Positions 1-9,152 of a stretch of DNA of 64,000 bases are shown in pieces (position 1 is the first letter of the stretch; every line of letters begins with the position of its first letter). The notes under the pieces were generated by a model that worked only from the letters and a program-made list of their open reading frames with translations, was not told the DNA's origin and did not search any database. A program made the translations under genes and the position numbers. Origin of the DNA: Bacteroidota bacterium (lineage in GTDB: Bacteria; Bacteroidota; Bacteroidia; UKL13-3); contig JAZKBU010000020.1 in NCBI GenBank assembly GCA_040388375.1, positions 1 to 64,000 of the forward strand, in the 5' to 3' direction.

Positions 1-2280
1 ATACGCTTAAAGTAGCAATACCACACGCATCAGTTGAACCATTGTTCACCTGAGCCGCAGTAATTGAAACGGTACCAGCTGCATTTAAATATTTAGTAAT
101 ATTTTGTGCAGTAGCTACCGGGCTGATCGTATCAGCGATGGTAACTGTAGCCGTAGCTGTTTTAATGTTGCCGTTATTATCAGTTACTGTTAAAGTAACT
201 GTATTGGCACCCACATTAGCACAAGTGAATGAGCTAGGTGAAACGCTTAAAGTAGCAATACCACAAGCATCAGAACTGCCATTGTTTATTTGAGCTCCTG
301 TAATACTTACCGTACCAGCCGCATTTAAATATTTAGTAATATTTTGTGCAGTAGCTACCGGGCTGATTGTATCAGCAATGGTTACTGTAGCAGTAGTAGT
401 TTTTATATTGCCATTATTATCAGTTACCGTTAAGGTTACTGTATTGGCACCTACATTAGCACAAGTAAATGAACTAGGCGATACGCTTAAAGTAGCAATA
501 CCACACGCATCAGTTGAACCATTGTTCACCTGAGCCGCAGTAATTGAAACGGTACCAGCTGCATTTAAATATTTAGTAATATTTTGTGCAGTAGCTACCG
601 GGCTGATTGTATCAGCAATGGTTACTGTAGCGGTAGTCGTTTTTATATTGCCATTATTATCAGTAACGGTTAAAGTAACGGTGTTTGCACCAGTGTTAGC
701 ACAAGTAAATGAACTTGGTGAAACGCTTAAAGTAGCAATACTACATGCATCAGTTGAACCATTGTTAACTTGAGCCGCTGTAATACTTACTGAGCCCGCT
801 GCATTTAAATATTTAGTAATATTCTGTGCAGTAGCTACCGGGCTGATTGTATCAGCGATGGTAACTGTAGCAGTAGCTGTTTTAATGTTGCCGTTATTAT
901 CAGTTACTGTTAAAGTAACGGTATTGGCACCCACATTAGCACAAGTAAATGAACTTGGTGAAACGCTTAAAGTAGCAATACCACACGCATCAGTTGAACC
1001 ATTGTTCACCTGAGCCGCAGTGATTGAAACTGTACCGGCCGCATTTAAGTATTTAGTAATGTTTTGTGCAGTGGCTACCGGGCTGATTGTATCAGCAACG
1101 GTTACCGTAGCTGTAGTCGTTTTGATATTGCCGTTATTATCAGTCACCGTTAATGTAACTGTATTAGCACCTACGTTGGCACAAGTAAATGAACTTGGCG
1201 ACACACTTAAAGTAGCAATACCACAAGCATCGCTTGAGCCATTGTTAACTTGGGCAGCAGTAATTGAAACGGTACCAGCTGCATTTAAGTATTTGGTAAT
1301 ATTTTGAGACGTAGCTACCGGACTGATTGTATCAGTAACGGTTACTGTAGCAGTCGTGGTTTTTACATTACCGTTATTATCAGTTACTGTTAAAGTAACC
1401 GTATTAGCACCTACATTAGCACAAGTAAAGCTACTAGGTGAAACGCTTAAAGTAGCAATACCACAAGCATCGCTTGAGCCATTGTTAACTTGGGCAGCAG
1501 TAATTGAAACTGTACCAGCTGCATTTAAATATTTAGTAATATTCTGTGAAGTGGCTACCGGGCTGATTGTATCAGCAATGGTTACTGTAGCAGTCGTGGT
1601 TTTTATATTGCCATTGTTATCGGTCACGATTAAAGTAACGGTATTAGCACCTACATTAGCACAAGTAAATGAACTAGGCGATACACTTAAAGTAGCAATA
1701 CCACACGCATCAGTTGAACCATTGTTAACCTGAGCAGCAGTGATTGAAACTGTACCAGCAGCATTTAGGTATTTAGTAATATTTTGTGCAGTAGCTACCG
1801 GTCTGATTGTATCTGAAACAGTTACCGTAGCAGTCGTTGTTTTTATATTGCCATTATTATCGGTTACTGTTAAAGTAACTGTATTGGCACCTACGTTAGC
1901 ACAAGTGAATGAGCTAGGCGATACACTTAAAGTAGCAATACCACAAGCATCTGAGCTGCCATTGTTCACCTGAGCCGCAGTGATTGAAACTGTACCAGCT
2001 GCATTTAAATATTTAGTAATATTTTGTGAAGTAGCCACCGGTTTCACTGTATCAGCTACTGTTACCGTAGCCGTAGCTGTATTTGTATTACCTGTATTGT
2101 CAGTCACGGTTAAAGTAACTGTATTGGCACCTGCGTTGGCACAAGTAAAGCTACTTGGAGAAACACTTACTGTTGCAATACCTGAAGCATCACTTGATCC
2201 ATTGTCGATTTGTGATCCTGTAATAGTTACTGTACCTGATGAATTTAATTGTGCAGTTATATTTTGTGTTGTAACGGTCG
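1..2280 (-). repeat. 240-bp in-frame tandem repeat array (HYR-like domains)
   Basis: About 9.5 units lie exactly in register every 240 bp (unit boundaries at 1, 241, 481, 721 and so on) without any insertion or deletion. Each encodes 80 residues with landmarks TLTVTDNNGN, NITKYLNAAGTVSITAAQ, NNGSTDACGIATLSVS and PSSFTCAN. Bases 1-120 and 481-600 are identical, while neighbouring units differ at scattered sites, so the variants are shuffled between units. The unit nearest the N-terminus (about 2040-2280) is the most diverged. The array continues beyond the left edge. Confidence 0.97.
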
Positions 2281-5200
2281 GTGCTGTTTTGTCTATTGTA
2301 TAGGTTTGTCCTGCAAAAGGCAGTGTAGTGCTTATTGCCGGGGTCATACCAGTTGAGTTATCAAAGTTTAATGTAATGGAACCATCACCTGTACCGGTGC
2401 TAACCGCTACGGTCCAGCTTGTACCCGAACCGCTTACAGTACCGATACTGGCTCCTGTTACACTGCCGGTTGTTGATAAGGTGAAATTACTAGCTGTTAC
2501 GCCAGTAACACTTGCACCAAATGTTACGTTGTAAGTTACTGAAGTAGCGTTGGTGGTTGAACCGCTTGGTGTACCCCTGTCAACTGAGCTTATGGTAGTA
2601 CCGGCAGCAGTAGTTAAAGTAAAATTGTTATTGGCGCTGATACAACCTGTAGTACTGTTTTTAACAGTGGCTATAAAATCGTAAGTATTAGCAGCGCTGG
2701 CAGGTATAGTCACACTAATCGGTGATGCCGGTAAAGTGGCGTTGGTCACCGCGCTGAAACTTGGCATAGCAGTAGTACCTGTTGTTATTGAATATTGGTT
2801 AGGGCTACCCTGAGTAGCTGAATAAGGTAAACTAAAACTAGTAGCAGTTGTATTTACATTGTTTACAGTACCCAATGTTATAGTTGGTTTTGGATTAACA
2901 GTAACCGTAATATCGGTTGCACTACCTACACATGAACCGGTGGTTGCCGTAGGTGTTACAGTATATACAATACTACCAGCGGTAGTATTGCTAGGATTGG
3001 TTAATGCTTGGTTGATGGTAGCACCATTGCTGGCACTTGCTCCGGTTATAGAGCCGGTGTTGGTGCCTAATGTCCATGCATAGCTACTGGCTACAGAAGC
3101 TGTTAAGCTGATATTAGGGCTGAGTCCGCTACATACAGTAGCTGTAGTAGCTGTGCTTAAGCTTGGAACAGCATTAACTTTTACTGTGGCGGTTGATGCC
3201 AGGGTTAATGTTGATGTTACCCATCCCGAAGTGCTGTTTATGTTTGTAAGCGTTCCGGTAAGGCCATGACCACTGTTGTCTGTAACGGTAGTATTAACAG
3301 CACCAGCGTTAAAGTTGTAGTAGCCTATCAGGCCGGTTTCTGAACCTGTTAAACCTGTTTGGCTCATCGATACAATTTCTGCATCAGTCGGGTTGGTGGT
3401 CCATACGCTCACCTCATCCAGTTGCCCTACCAGGTAATTGCCATTGATGGTATTGGCTCCGATATTAAAAGGGCCTGCACCGTGGCTGGCTGAAGTTGAT
3501 GTAAGAACATTTTGCTTGGTTACAGCTCCGTTCAATACCTTACCTACTGTATATTGAGTGCTTGAGTTGAATGACATAAAAACATAGGTCCATTGGTTAT
3601 TTGGAACAGTTATGGTAGATGTCACTACCCCGCATCCTTGGTCCAGACGAAGGCTACCTCCGGAAAGGATCAAACGAACCGATCCATAACAGGCGCCCGA
3701 ATTACCAAAATTAAATAGTCCGCCATTGGCAGAAGTAGGGTATACCCACATCCCTATGTATTTATTACTACTACCTTGGAAAGAAGCCGGGGTGCCACTC
3801 GGTCCTGAAAGGCTTACATAGGCGTTTGAACCAGGAAAGCTTAAAGCATAAACCCCTGAACTTACCAGTAAAGAAGTATCGTTTTTACAGGTTCCCGAAG
3901 TAACCATCCTTTTATACCAAGTGGCCGCTGTAGTTGTTCCCGGTGAATAATCTTTTGTATTATTGGTTCCGCTTGCTGATGAAAATCCTGCGCCTGCACT
4001 GGTGGTGCTGCTCATCCATAAATAACTGTAAGTTCCTGTTGCGCCTGTTGGGGTAGAACCCGTAATAGTTGTTGGTGTTGCACCAGAACATACTGTTTGT
4101 GAAGTAGGACTGATGGTGTTTGCTCCTATGGCAGCAGATACTGTTGCACTGGCAGCCACATTTTGGGTAGTTCCACCTGTTGAAGCCACCGCAAAATTAC
4201 CTGAAGGGCTTCCGGTGGCAGCAGTGGTTAATCGTACATATATAGTAGTGCTGCTTACCGAGCCTGAACTTGGGGTGAGCGATATACTGGTAGTGAAGCC
4301 GCTGCCCGAAGTAGTTGACACTTCAAAGCCTGTTGGCGGAGTAATAACAAGATTAGCCGTAAGGTTTGAACCTGATACAGTAAAGCTTTGTTCAGTAGAA
4401 ACAACGCCCGCACAAGTTGTAAAAGCACTTAATGTGCCGGTTGCCGTGATTACCGGTGGTGTTACAACACCTACTGTAAAATTATTATTGGCACTGATAC
4501 AACCGGTAGTACTGTTTTTAACAGTGGCTATAAAATCATACGTATTAGCAGCACTGGAAGGGATTGTAACACTAACCGGAGATCCTCCTAAAGTAGCATT
4601 GGTTACCGCGCTAAAGCTTGGCATAGCTGTGGTACCGGTTGTTATTGAATATTGATTTGGACTACCCGCAGTAGCTGTATAAGGTAAGCTGAAGCTGGTA
4701 GAAGATGTATTTACGCTTGTTACTGCACTAAGCGTAATAGTTGGTGTTGGATTAACGGTTACAGTTATATTGGTGGCACTACCTACGCATGAGCCGGTAG
4801 TAGAAGTAGGAGTAACTGCATATACAATGCTGCCTGCGGCAGCGTTGCTAGGATTTGTTAAAGTCTGGTTGATAGTGTTACCGTTGCTTGCACTGGCTCC
4901 TGTAATAGAGCCTGTGTTAGTACCTAATGTCCATGCAAAGCTACTGGCAACAGATGCTGTTAAGCTTATGTTCGGACCGGTTCCGCTACAGGTTGCAGCG
5001 GTGGTAGCTGTAGAAACACTTGGAAGTGCATTTACCGTTACATTGATGACCATATCAGCAGTGGCTGTTCCATCGCTTACACGGATGGTAAATGCATCAC
5101 TACCGTTGTACCCGTTTGTGGGGGTATAAGAAATTGTTCCGCCCGGTGTTATATCAGTACTGCCTGAAGATGCTGTAGCTGAAGTAATAGTAAGTGTACC

Positions 5201-6157
5201 ATTTGTTGGGGCAGATTGCTGTGTCCATGTCATTGGTTGACTGGCATTGGCATCATTTACGTGTAATAAAGAAATAAGGCTTGTAGCGCTTGCGTTCTGG
5301 CACACGCTTAAAGCCTGAGGGGTTGTATTTAAAAAAACTGGCGCTGTATTGGAAGAGCCCACGGTAAAATTACTGAACTCCCCGGTTGTTGGGGTAAAAT
5401 TCCAAGGTGTAATATCATCAGATGCATAAGCCCAGTTGGCTGATGCGCATATACTTGCTAAGAGAGCTGCCTTGGTACCATTTGTTGAAACTTCGTTGTA
5501 CTTATAATTATCAAAATGCGCGCTTCCACCCAAACCTATGGCAGTGGTGCCATTGGTTAAACTATCCGGAAGCTCGCAGGCTCCGTTGGGGTTGGTTGCC
5601 AAACCGGTTTGCCAGCCATTGGTTACCCCGCTTGCATTATTTCCGCTGTTAAACCCGAAGATAAAAGTAGGTGCGGCTTCGGTTCCCTGATACACCAACA
5701 GATTGTCGCCATTCTGCCCGAAAGGAGCTATCGTAGCATTCGTGCTGGTCCATCCTTCCAGAACCGTACACGTTCCAGTAGACGGGGTTGTGGTTACGGT
5801 CGGTGAGGCCGCACTGGTAACCGTAAACATAATTACCGTACCTTTACTGATAATCGAGCCCCCCGTGGCCCATGAAAAACGGCCCTCGCTTCCGTTTCCG
5901 AGCAATGGCCCGAAAGCGTCTGCATAATAGGCCTTATCCGAAAAATAAATCGTTTCATTGGCCGGGATATCCGCAAGCGTAACGATTACAAATGTTTTGG
6001 ATGTGGAAGTGGTAAGATCACAGTTTAGCCCGATGATGGCAATATCGCCTTTAGAAATTGCAGCCTGTGTGGTTTTACTTCCAAACAATAACAGCTGAAG
6101 TAATAAGCAGGTTGATAATAAAATACGGTTTACAACCGGTGTGTAAATTTTTTTCAT
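1..6157 (-). CDS. Giant secreted multidomain adhesin (3' end outside window)
   Basis: The frame is open from the ATG at 6157 to the left edge, giving at least 2052 residues; the C-terminus is missing. Residues 1-32 form a signal peptide. An N-terminal domain (about 33-265, beginning GDIAIIGLNCD) is followed by a cadherin/Ig-like domain (266-375), a PKD-like domain with a following Ig-like stretch (375-565), another beta-domain (565-690), and a LamG/concanavalin-like domain (about 733-990). A second copy of the PKD-like block (995-1187), an Ig-like domain, and 80-residue HYR-like repeats from about 1290 complete the visible part. Such proteins are surface or gliding adhesins, usually exported by T9SS; the sorting domain would lie off the edge. 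The start is chosen because an ATG at 6171 stops after five codons. It lies 118 bp downstream of the collar genes in the same direction. Function as an adhesin is inferred from domain type. Confidence 0.88.
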   Translation of the reverse strand, partial: MKKIYTPVVNRILLSTCLLLQLLLFGSKTTQAAISKGDIAIIGLNCDLTTSTSKTFVIVTLADIPANETIYFSDKAYYADAFGPLLGNGSEGRFSWATGGSIISKGTVIMFTVTSAASPTVTTTPSTGTCTVLEGWTSTNATIAPFGQNGDNLLVYQGTEAAPTFIFGFNSGNNASGVTNGWQTGLATNPNGACELPDSLTNGTTAIGLGGSAHFDNYKYNEVSTNGTKAALLASICASANWAYASDDITPWNFTPTTGEFSNFTVGSSNTAPVFLNTTPQALSVCQNASATSLISLLHVNDANASQPMTWTQQSAPTNGTLTITSATASSGSTDITPGGTISYTPTNGYNGSDAFTIRVSDGTATADMVINVTVNALPSVSTATTAATCSGTGPNISLTASVASSFAWTLGTNTGSITGASASNGNTINQTLTNPSNAAAGSIVYAVTPTSTTGSCVGSATNITVTVNPTPTITLSAVTSVNTSSTSFSLPYTATAGSPNQYSITTGTTAMPSFSAVTNATLGGSPVSVTIPSSAANTYDFIATVKNSTTGCISANNNFTVGVVTPPVITATGTLSAFTTCAGVVSTEQSFTVSGSNLTANLVITPPTGFEVSTTSGSGFTTSISLTPSSGSVSSTTIYVRLTTAATGSPSGNFAVASTGGTTQNVAASATVSAAIGANTISPTSQTVCSGATPTTITGSTPTGATGTYSYLWMSSTTSAGAGFSSASGTNNTKDYSPGTTTAATWYKRMVTSGTCKNDTSLLVSSGVYALSFPGSNAYVSLSGPSGTPASFQGSSNKYIGMWVYPTSANGGLFNFGNSGACYGSVRLILSGGSLRLDQGCGVVTSTITVPNNQWTYVFMSFNSSTQYTVGKVLNGAVTKQNVLTSTSASHGAGPFNIGANTINGNYLVGQLDEVSVWTTNPTDAEIVSMSQTGLTGSETGLIGYYNFNAGAVNTTVTDNSGHGLTGTLTNINSTSGWVTSTLTLASTATVKVNAVPSLSTATTATVCSGLSPNISLTASVASSYAWTLGTNTGSITGASASNGATINQALTNPSNTTAGSIVYTVTPTATTGSCVGSATDITVTVNPKPTITLGTVNNVNTTATSFSLPYSATQGSPNQYSITTGTTAMPSFSAVTNATLPASPISVTIPASAANTYDFIATVKNSTTGCISANNNFTLTTAAGTTISSVDRGTPSGSTTNATSVTYNVTFGASVTGVTASNFTLSTTGSVTGASIGTVSGSGTSWTVAVSTGTGDGSITLNFDNSTGMTPAISTTLPFAGQTYTIDKTAPTVTTQNITAQLNSSGTVTITGSQIDNGSSDASGIATVSVSPSSFTCANAGANTVTLTVTDNTGNTNTATATVTVADTVKPVATSQNITKYLNAAGTVSITAAQVNNGSSDACGIATLSVSPSSFTCANVGANTVTLTVTDNNGNIKTTTATVTVSDTIRPVATAQNITKYLNAAGTVSITAAQVNNGSTDACGIATLSVSPSSFTCANVGANTVTLIVTDNNGNIKTTTATVTIADTISPVATSQNITKYLNAAGTVSITAAQVNNGSSDACGIATLSVSPSSFTCANVGANTVTLTVTDNNGNVKTTTATVTVTDTISPVATSQNITKYLNAAGTVSITAAQVNNGSSDACGIATLSVSPSSFTCANVGANTVTLTVTDNNGNIKTTTATVTVADTISPVATAQNITKYLNAAGTVSITAAQVNNGSTDACGIATLSVSPSSFTCANVGANTVTLTVTDNNGNIKTATATVTIADTISPVATAQNITKYLNAAGSVSITAAQVNNGSTDACSIATLSVSPSSFTCANTGANTVTLTVTDNNGNIKTTTATVTIADTISPVATAQNITKYLNAAGTVSITAAQVNNGSTDACGIATLSVSPSSFTCANVGANTVTLTVTDNNGNIKTTTATVTIADTISPVATAQNITKYLNAAGTVSITGAQINNGSSDACGIATLSVSPSSFTCANVGANTVTLTVTDNNGNIKTATATVTIADTISPVATAQNITKYLNAAGTVSITAAQVNNGSTDACGIATLSV

Positions 6158-6231
6158 ATTGTTTTTTTCATAATTGGCATCTCAAAAAAGTTTTGAGATA
6201 CAGGGCAACCATTTAGCCGCCAAAAATACTA

Positions 6232-6259
6232 AAAGCCTGATTATAAATAACCAGGCTTT
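6232..6259 (-). terminator. Hairpin after the tail-collar genes
   Basis: AAAGCCTG pairs with CAGGCTTT across an AT-rich loop, 16 bp past the stop codon of the last collar gene. A second small hairpin (about 6179-6199, TCTCAAAA and TTTTGAGA) sits nearer the adhesin start. Together they suggest that the adhesin is transcribed at least partly on its own. Confidence 0.6.
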
Positions 6260-6275
6260 ATATGTTTTATGTTAG

Positions 6276-6884
6276 TTAATTTCTAGACGGAAATATTCCG
6301 TACATACAAATAATATAGTTGAGAGCGGTATACGGTTGCAAATTAGAGTGTGGCAGATTACCGCCATTGTTGCCTAAAGCTACTGAAGCAGGGCCTCCTG
6401 TTGCTACCACGTTAGAAATCTGTACTGATCGGCTATCCATGCCCACGATGGTTCCTCCGCTGGCATACGAGGTAAGCATATTGATTGTATCCTGTCCAAT
6501 ATAATTGCCTCCCGGACTGCTTGCACCACCGGCAGTTCCTACTGCCATTATTTTAGCTGTTCCTGAGCCGATTCCCGGCTGTGCAACTGCCTGATGGTTA
6601 TGTGCGGGTAATTGCGTTATATCCAATACAACTGTTTCTGTTCCTGTTTTGGCCCCTAATGCATAATTTGTTAATCCAGCACCCTGACCAGCTCCTAATG
6701 CTACACGACCTTGTAAATCAGGTAGCATAAAAGTGGTTGAGCCATCACCTCCGTAGGTAGTGCCAAGTATTGAAAAAAGAGCAGTGTTTGCACGAATTTG
6801 CACAACCTGTGCTGCACAATATGCCCAATTTTTAGGGGCAAAGTTTGATGCAAAAAGACGAATTTCTCCTATTGTTCCTTCCAT
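6276..6884 (-). CDS. Phage tail collar domain protein (MdpB-like), copy 3
   Basis: A 202-residue protein of the phage tail collar / microcystin-dependent protein family. It has the family start MEGTIGEIRLF, the collar core LGTTYGGDGSTTFMLPDL followed by GRVALGAGQG, the QLPAHNH motif near residue 110, and the tail LNYIICMYGIFPSRN. I start at the ATG at 6884 rather than an in-frame ATG at 6941, because all three copies share this MEGT start and the extra residues would only be the read-through spacer. There is no signal peptide. In phages this domain sits in short tail fibres and trimerises; stand-alone bacterial versions have no settled role. It is the last of three tandem genes with 23-bp spacers. 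No other phage structural gene is present. Confidence 0.9.
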   Translation of the reverse strand: MEGTIGEIRLFASNFAPKNWAYCAAQVVQIRANTALFSILGTTYGGDGSTTFMLPDLQGRVALGAGQGAGLTNYALGAKTGTETVVLDITQLPAHNHQAVAQPGIGSGTAKIMAVGTAGGASSPGGNYIGQDTINMLTSYASGGTIVGMDSRSVQISNVVATGGPASVALGNNGGNLPHSNLQPYTALNYIICMYGIFPSRN

Positions 6885-6907
6885 TTTCGTTTTTGTTAAA
6901 ATGTTAA

Positions 6908-7516
6908 TTAATTTCTTGATGGGAAAATACCCTCTAAACAAATGATGTAATTTACTGCCAATACAGGCTGTATATTGCTATGGGGCTGTGAGCTTCCTGC
7001 AGCTCCTACAGCTATTGTTGGCAGTGCGCCATACAGGTTTGTAACAACTACAGACCCTGCATTCATTTCTGACAATGTACCTGAAGTTGCATAAGAAGTG
7101 GTTGCACTTGATGTATCCTCACCTAAAATATTTCCGGTTGGATTATCTACACCTCCTGCACCATTCACTCCGTTAAGAGTGGCAGTAAAAGTTGCAGTTC
7201 CTCCTCCGCCTGTTACAACGGCATTATGGGTATGTGCAGGCATTTGGCTTGTTGTTAAAGTAACGCCTTCTGTGCCCCATGCTTCACCAGTGCTTACTGC
7301 CGGTAATCCAGGCCCTTGGCCCGTTCCTACAGGTATGCGGCTTCTTAAATCCGGTAATGAAAATGAGGTTTGCCCATCACCACCATAATATGTTCCTATT
7401 ACGGCATATAGTGCAGTATACTCAGCTATAGACATACTTTGTCCACCACATATTTGCCAGCCTAATGGGGCGAAATTTCCGCCAAACATTCTGATTTCTC
7501 CTATTGTTCCTTCCAT
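6908..7516 (-). CDS. Phage tail collar domain protein (MdpB-like), copy 2
   Basis: A 202-residue paralogue of its neighbours: start MEGTIGEIRMFGGNFAP, collar core YYGGDGQTSFSLPDLRSR, then QMPAHTHNA, and the shared ending GIFPSRN. The start at 7516 matches the family; the upstream in-frame ATG at 7573 lies inside the preceding gene. The 23-bp spacers on both sides are near-identical in sequence, which points to tandem duplication of gene plus spacer. The middle section (about residues 115-165) is glycine/threonine-rich and differs from the other copies, as expected for an exposed, variable part. No leader peptide is visible. Confidence 0.9.
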   Translation of the reverse strand: MEGTIGEIRMFGGNFAPLGWQICGGQSMSIAEYTALYAVIGTYYGGDGQTSFSLPDLRSRIPVGTGQGPGLPAVSTGEAWGTEGVTLTTSQMPAHTHNAVVTGGGGTATFTATLNGVNGAGGVDNPTGNILGEDTSSATTSYATSGTLSEMNAGSVVVTNLYGALPTIAVGAAGSSQPHSNIQPVLAVNYIICLEGIFPSRN

Positions 7517-7539
7517 GTTCGTTTTTGTTAAATAGTTAA

Positions 7540-8154
7540 TTAATTTCTTGATGGGAAAATACCGTATATACAAATTACATAGTTCAGTGCAAGTGAAGGC
7601 ATTGTATTGTTGTGCGGTTGGCTTGAACCATTCATAGCTACAGCTACGGTTGGAGCTGAAACAGTTCCATTAGATGTTACCACAGAAGCACTGTTCATTG
7701 CAACCGGGGTTCCGGTACCACCGGCAGCATAAGTTGCAGCTCCCGTACCGCTATCGTCCACTCCCAAGTAGTTACCTGTTGGAGATGCTTGTCCTCCGGC
7801 ATTCACTGCTTGCAATACGGCAGTTCCTCCTGACTGGCCTGTAGACCCACTGGTTGTAGCCGTGTGCGTGTGCTGAGGCATTTGCGTAGAAAGTAACGAA
7901 ACAGAATTTGTTCCATTCATTTCTCCCAGTGTGTAATAACTAAGTCCGGCTCCCTGGCCGGTACCTACTGCTGTGCGTCCCCTAAGATCGGGTAATCCGA
8001 ATGTAGTTTGACCGTTACCTCCATAGGTAGTGCCAAGAAGTGCGAAAAGAGCCTGGTTCGTGTTAATGGCTAATAATGCGCCATTACAAAAACTCCAGGA
8101 TTTCGGTGAAAAATCTCCCGCGAAAAGGCGGATTTCTGCCATTGTTCCTTCCAT
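7540..8154 (-). CDS. Phage tail collar domain protein (MdpB-like), copy 1
   Basis: A 204-residue protein beginning MEGTMAEIRLFAGDFSP, with the collar core TTYGGNGQTTFGLPDLRGR, QMPQHTHTA near residue 108, a Gly/Ser/Thr-rich variable region, and the ending LNYVICIYGIFPSRN. It is first in the three-gene collar array; 68 bp of AT-rich DNA separate it from the formyltransferase gene upstream. The A-tract element seen before many other genes here is absent, so it is probably transcribed with the upstream pair (10280-8223) or from a weak local promoter. Having three collar paralogues without tail tube, sheath or baseplate genes argues against a prophage or tailocin. Confidence 0.9.
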   Translation of the reverse strand: MEGTMAEIRLFAGDFSPKSWSFCNGALLAINTNQALFALLGTTYGGNGQTTFGLPDLRGRTAVGTGQGAGLSYYTLGEMNGTNSVSLLSTQMPQHTHTATTSGSTGQSGGTAVLQAVNAGGQASPTGNYLGVDDSGTGAATYAAGGTGTPVAMNSASVVTSNGTVSAPTVAVAMNGSSQPHNNTMPSLALNYVICIYGIFPSRN

Positions 8155-8222
8155 AGTTTTCTTTTTTTTTTGGGTTAATAAATAATAAATAGTTGTTTTA
8201 TGTTTTAATCTTGTTTTTTTTA

Positions 8223-9152
8223 TTAATGATGAAATAGGTCTCCCGCTTTTATACCTAAGGCAAAGAGCTTTACTCCTGACATGTATCCTTCTCTTGTAGA
8301 TAAAATATTTAAACGTATAAATTTTTTATCTCTACAAGCTACAATCAGCCCATACAAAGCATCTGCATGTATAACCGTTCCGGGTTTAACTTCGGGTGGA
8401 TTATTTACATCTGCCGGGGTAATTTCAAGCAAGCGTACTTCCATTCCTCTTAATTTGGTAGAAGCACCATCGTACTTTGGATTGCTTGCATTAACGAGAC
8501 TTTCTATTTCATCAGCGCTTTGTTCATCCCAATTAATGGTTAATTGGTTTGTATCTGGTTTTTTAAAGAACGAAACTGTTTCAGTACTTTCTTCCTGCTT
8601 CTGTGCCTTTTTCAGCACTTCTTCATTCAGTAAGTTGTTTAATATATTTACTACTACCAAACCCATTCGTTGGGTATGTAAACCATAGTTTTCTCCCGGT
8701 ATTATTGGTACTTCTTCTTTCCATACAACGGGCCCTTCATCAACTTGTTCGGTTATTTTATGAATAACCACACCACCGTTTTTTTCTCCGTTTTTTATTT
8801 GCCAAAAAATGGGGTCAGCCCCTTTGTATTTTGGCAATAAACCAAAATGAAAATTACAAAAACCTTTTGGTGGCATTGCCAATATTTCATTTGGAAATGC
8901 CCATGGAAAACCAAACACCCAAACGGCATCGGGTTTTATAGCTGCCAACCACTCTTTTTGTTGTGCTATCCAATTTTTCTTTTCAAAGAAACCAATTGTA
9001 CTTTCTGCAACACCTAAACTAATAAGTGGTTGTTTCAGTATTTTTATATTTTTTTCTAGTATCCCAACTCCTGCTAAATGGCCATTGTCTATTAAAAATT
9101 TAATAGAAGGAAAAGCCAGTACATCACTATTACAAACAACCGCTATATTCAT
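8223..9152 (-). CDS. Formyltransferase-family protein (Fmt/ArnA-N fold)
   Basis: 309 residues. The N-terminal domain carries the formyl transferase signature CNFHFGLLPKYKGADP, with the Asn-x-His pair N100/H102 and the catalytic Asp D138 in TEQVDEGPVV, i.e. the N/H/D set of 10-formyltetrahydrofolate-dependent transferases. About residues 200-309 resemble the C-terminal OB-like domain. The housekeeping Fmt signature is only loosely kept, so the acceptor is more likely an amino sugar, amino acid or protein amine than initiator Met-tRNA; this is inference. The ATG directly follows the TAA of the gene upstream, so the two are translationally coupled. The tail-collar genes follow 68 bp downstream. 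Confidence 0.85.
   Translation of the reverse strand: MNIAVVCNSDVLAFPSIKFLIDNGHLAGVGILEKNIKILKQPLISLGVAESTIGFFEKKNWIAQQKEWLAAIKPDAVWVFGFPWAFPNEILAMPPKGFCNFHFGLLPKYKGADPIFWQIKNGEKNGGVVIHKITEQVDEGPVVWKEEVPIIPGENYGLHTQRMGLVVVNILNNLLNEEVLKKAQKQEESTETVSFFKKPDTNQLTINWDEQSADEIESLVNASNPKYDGASTKLRGMEVRLLEITPADVNNPPEVKPGTVIHADALYGLIVACRDKKFIRLNILSTREGYMSGVKLFALGIKAGDLFHH

Noticed and set aside
1-2280. CRISPR array or satellite DNA
   Set aside because: The repeat is 240 bp, in frame and encodes a HYR-like domain; there are no short repeats with unique spacers.
1-5927. Many short open frames on the plus strand, some repetitive and hydrophobic
   Set aside because: They are antisense shadows of the minus-strand adhesin, whose frame stays open throughout and carries recognisable domains.
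6276-8154. Prophage, tailocin or contractile injection system
   Set aside because: Only collar-domain genes are present; no sheath, tube, baseplate, spike, ATPase or integrase.
8223-9152. The housekeeping methionyl-tRNA formyltransferase gene (fmt)
   Set aside because: Catalytic residues fit the superfamily, but the context (tail-collar genes, no def or ribosomal gene) and the divergent signature favour another acceptor.
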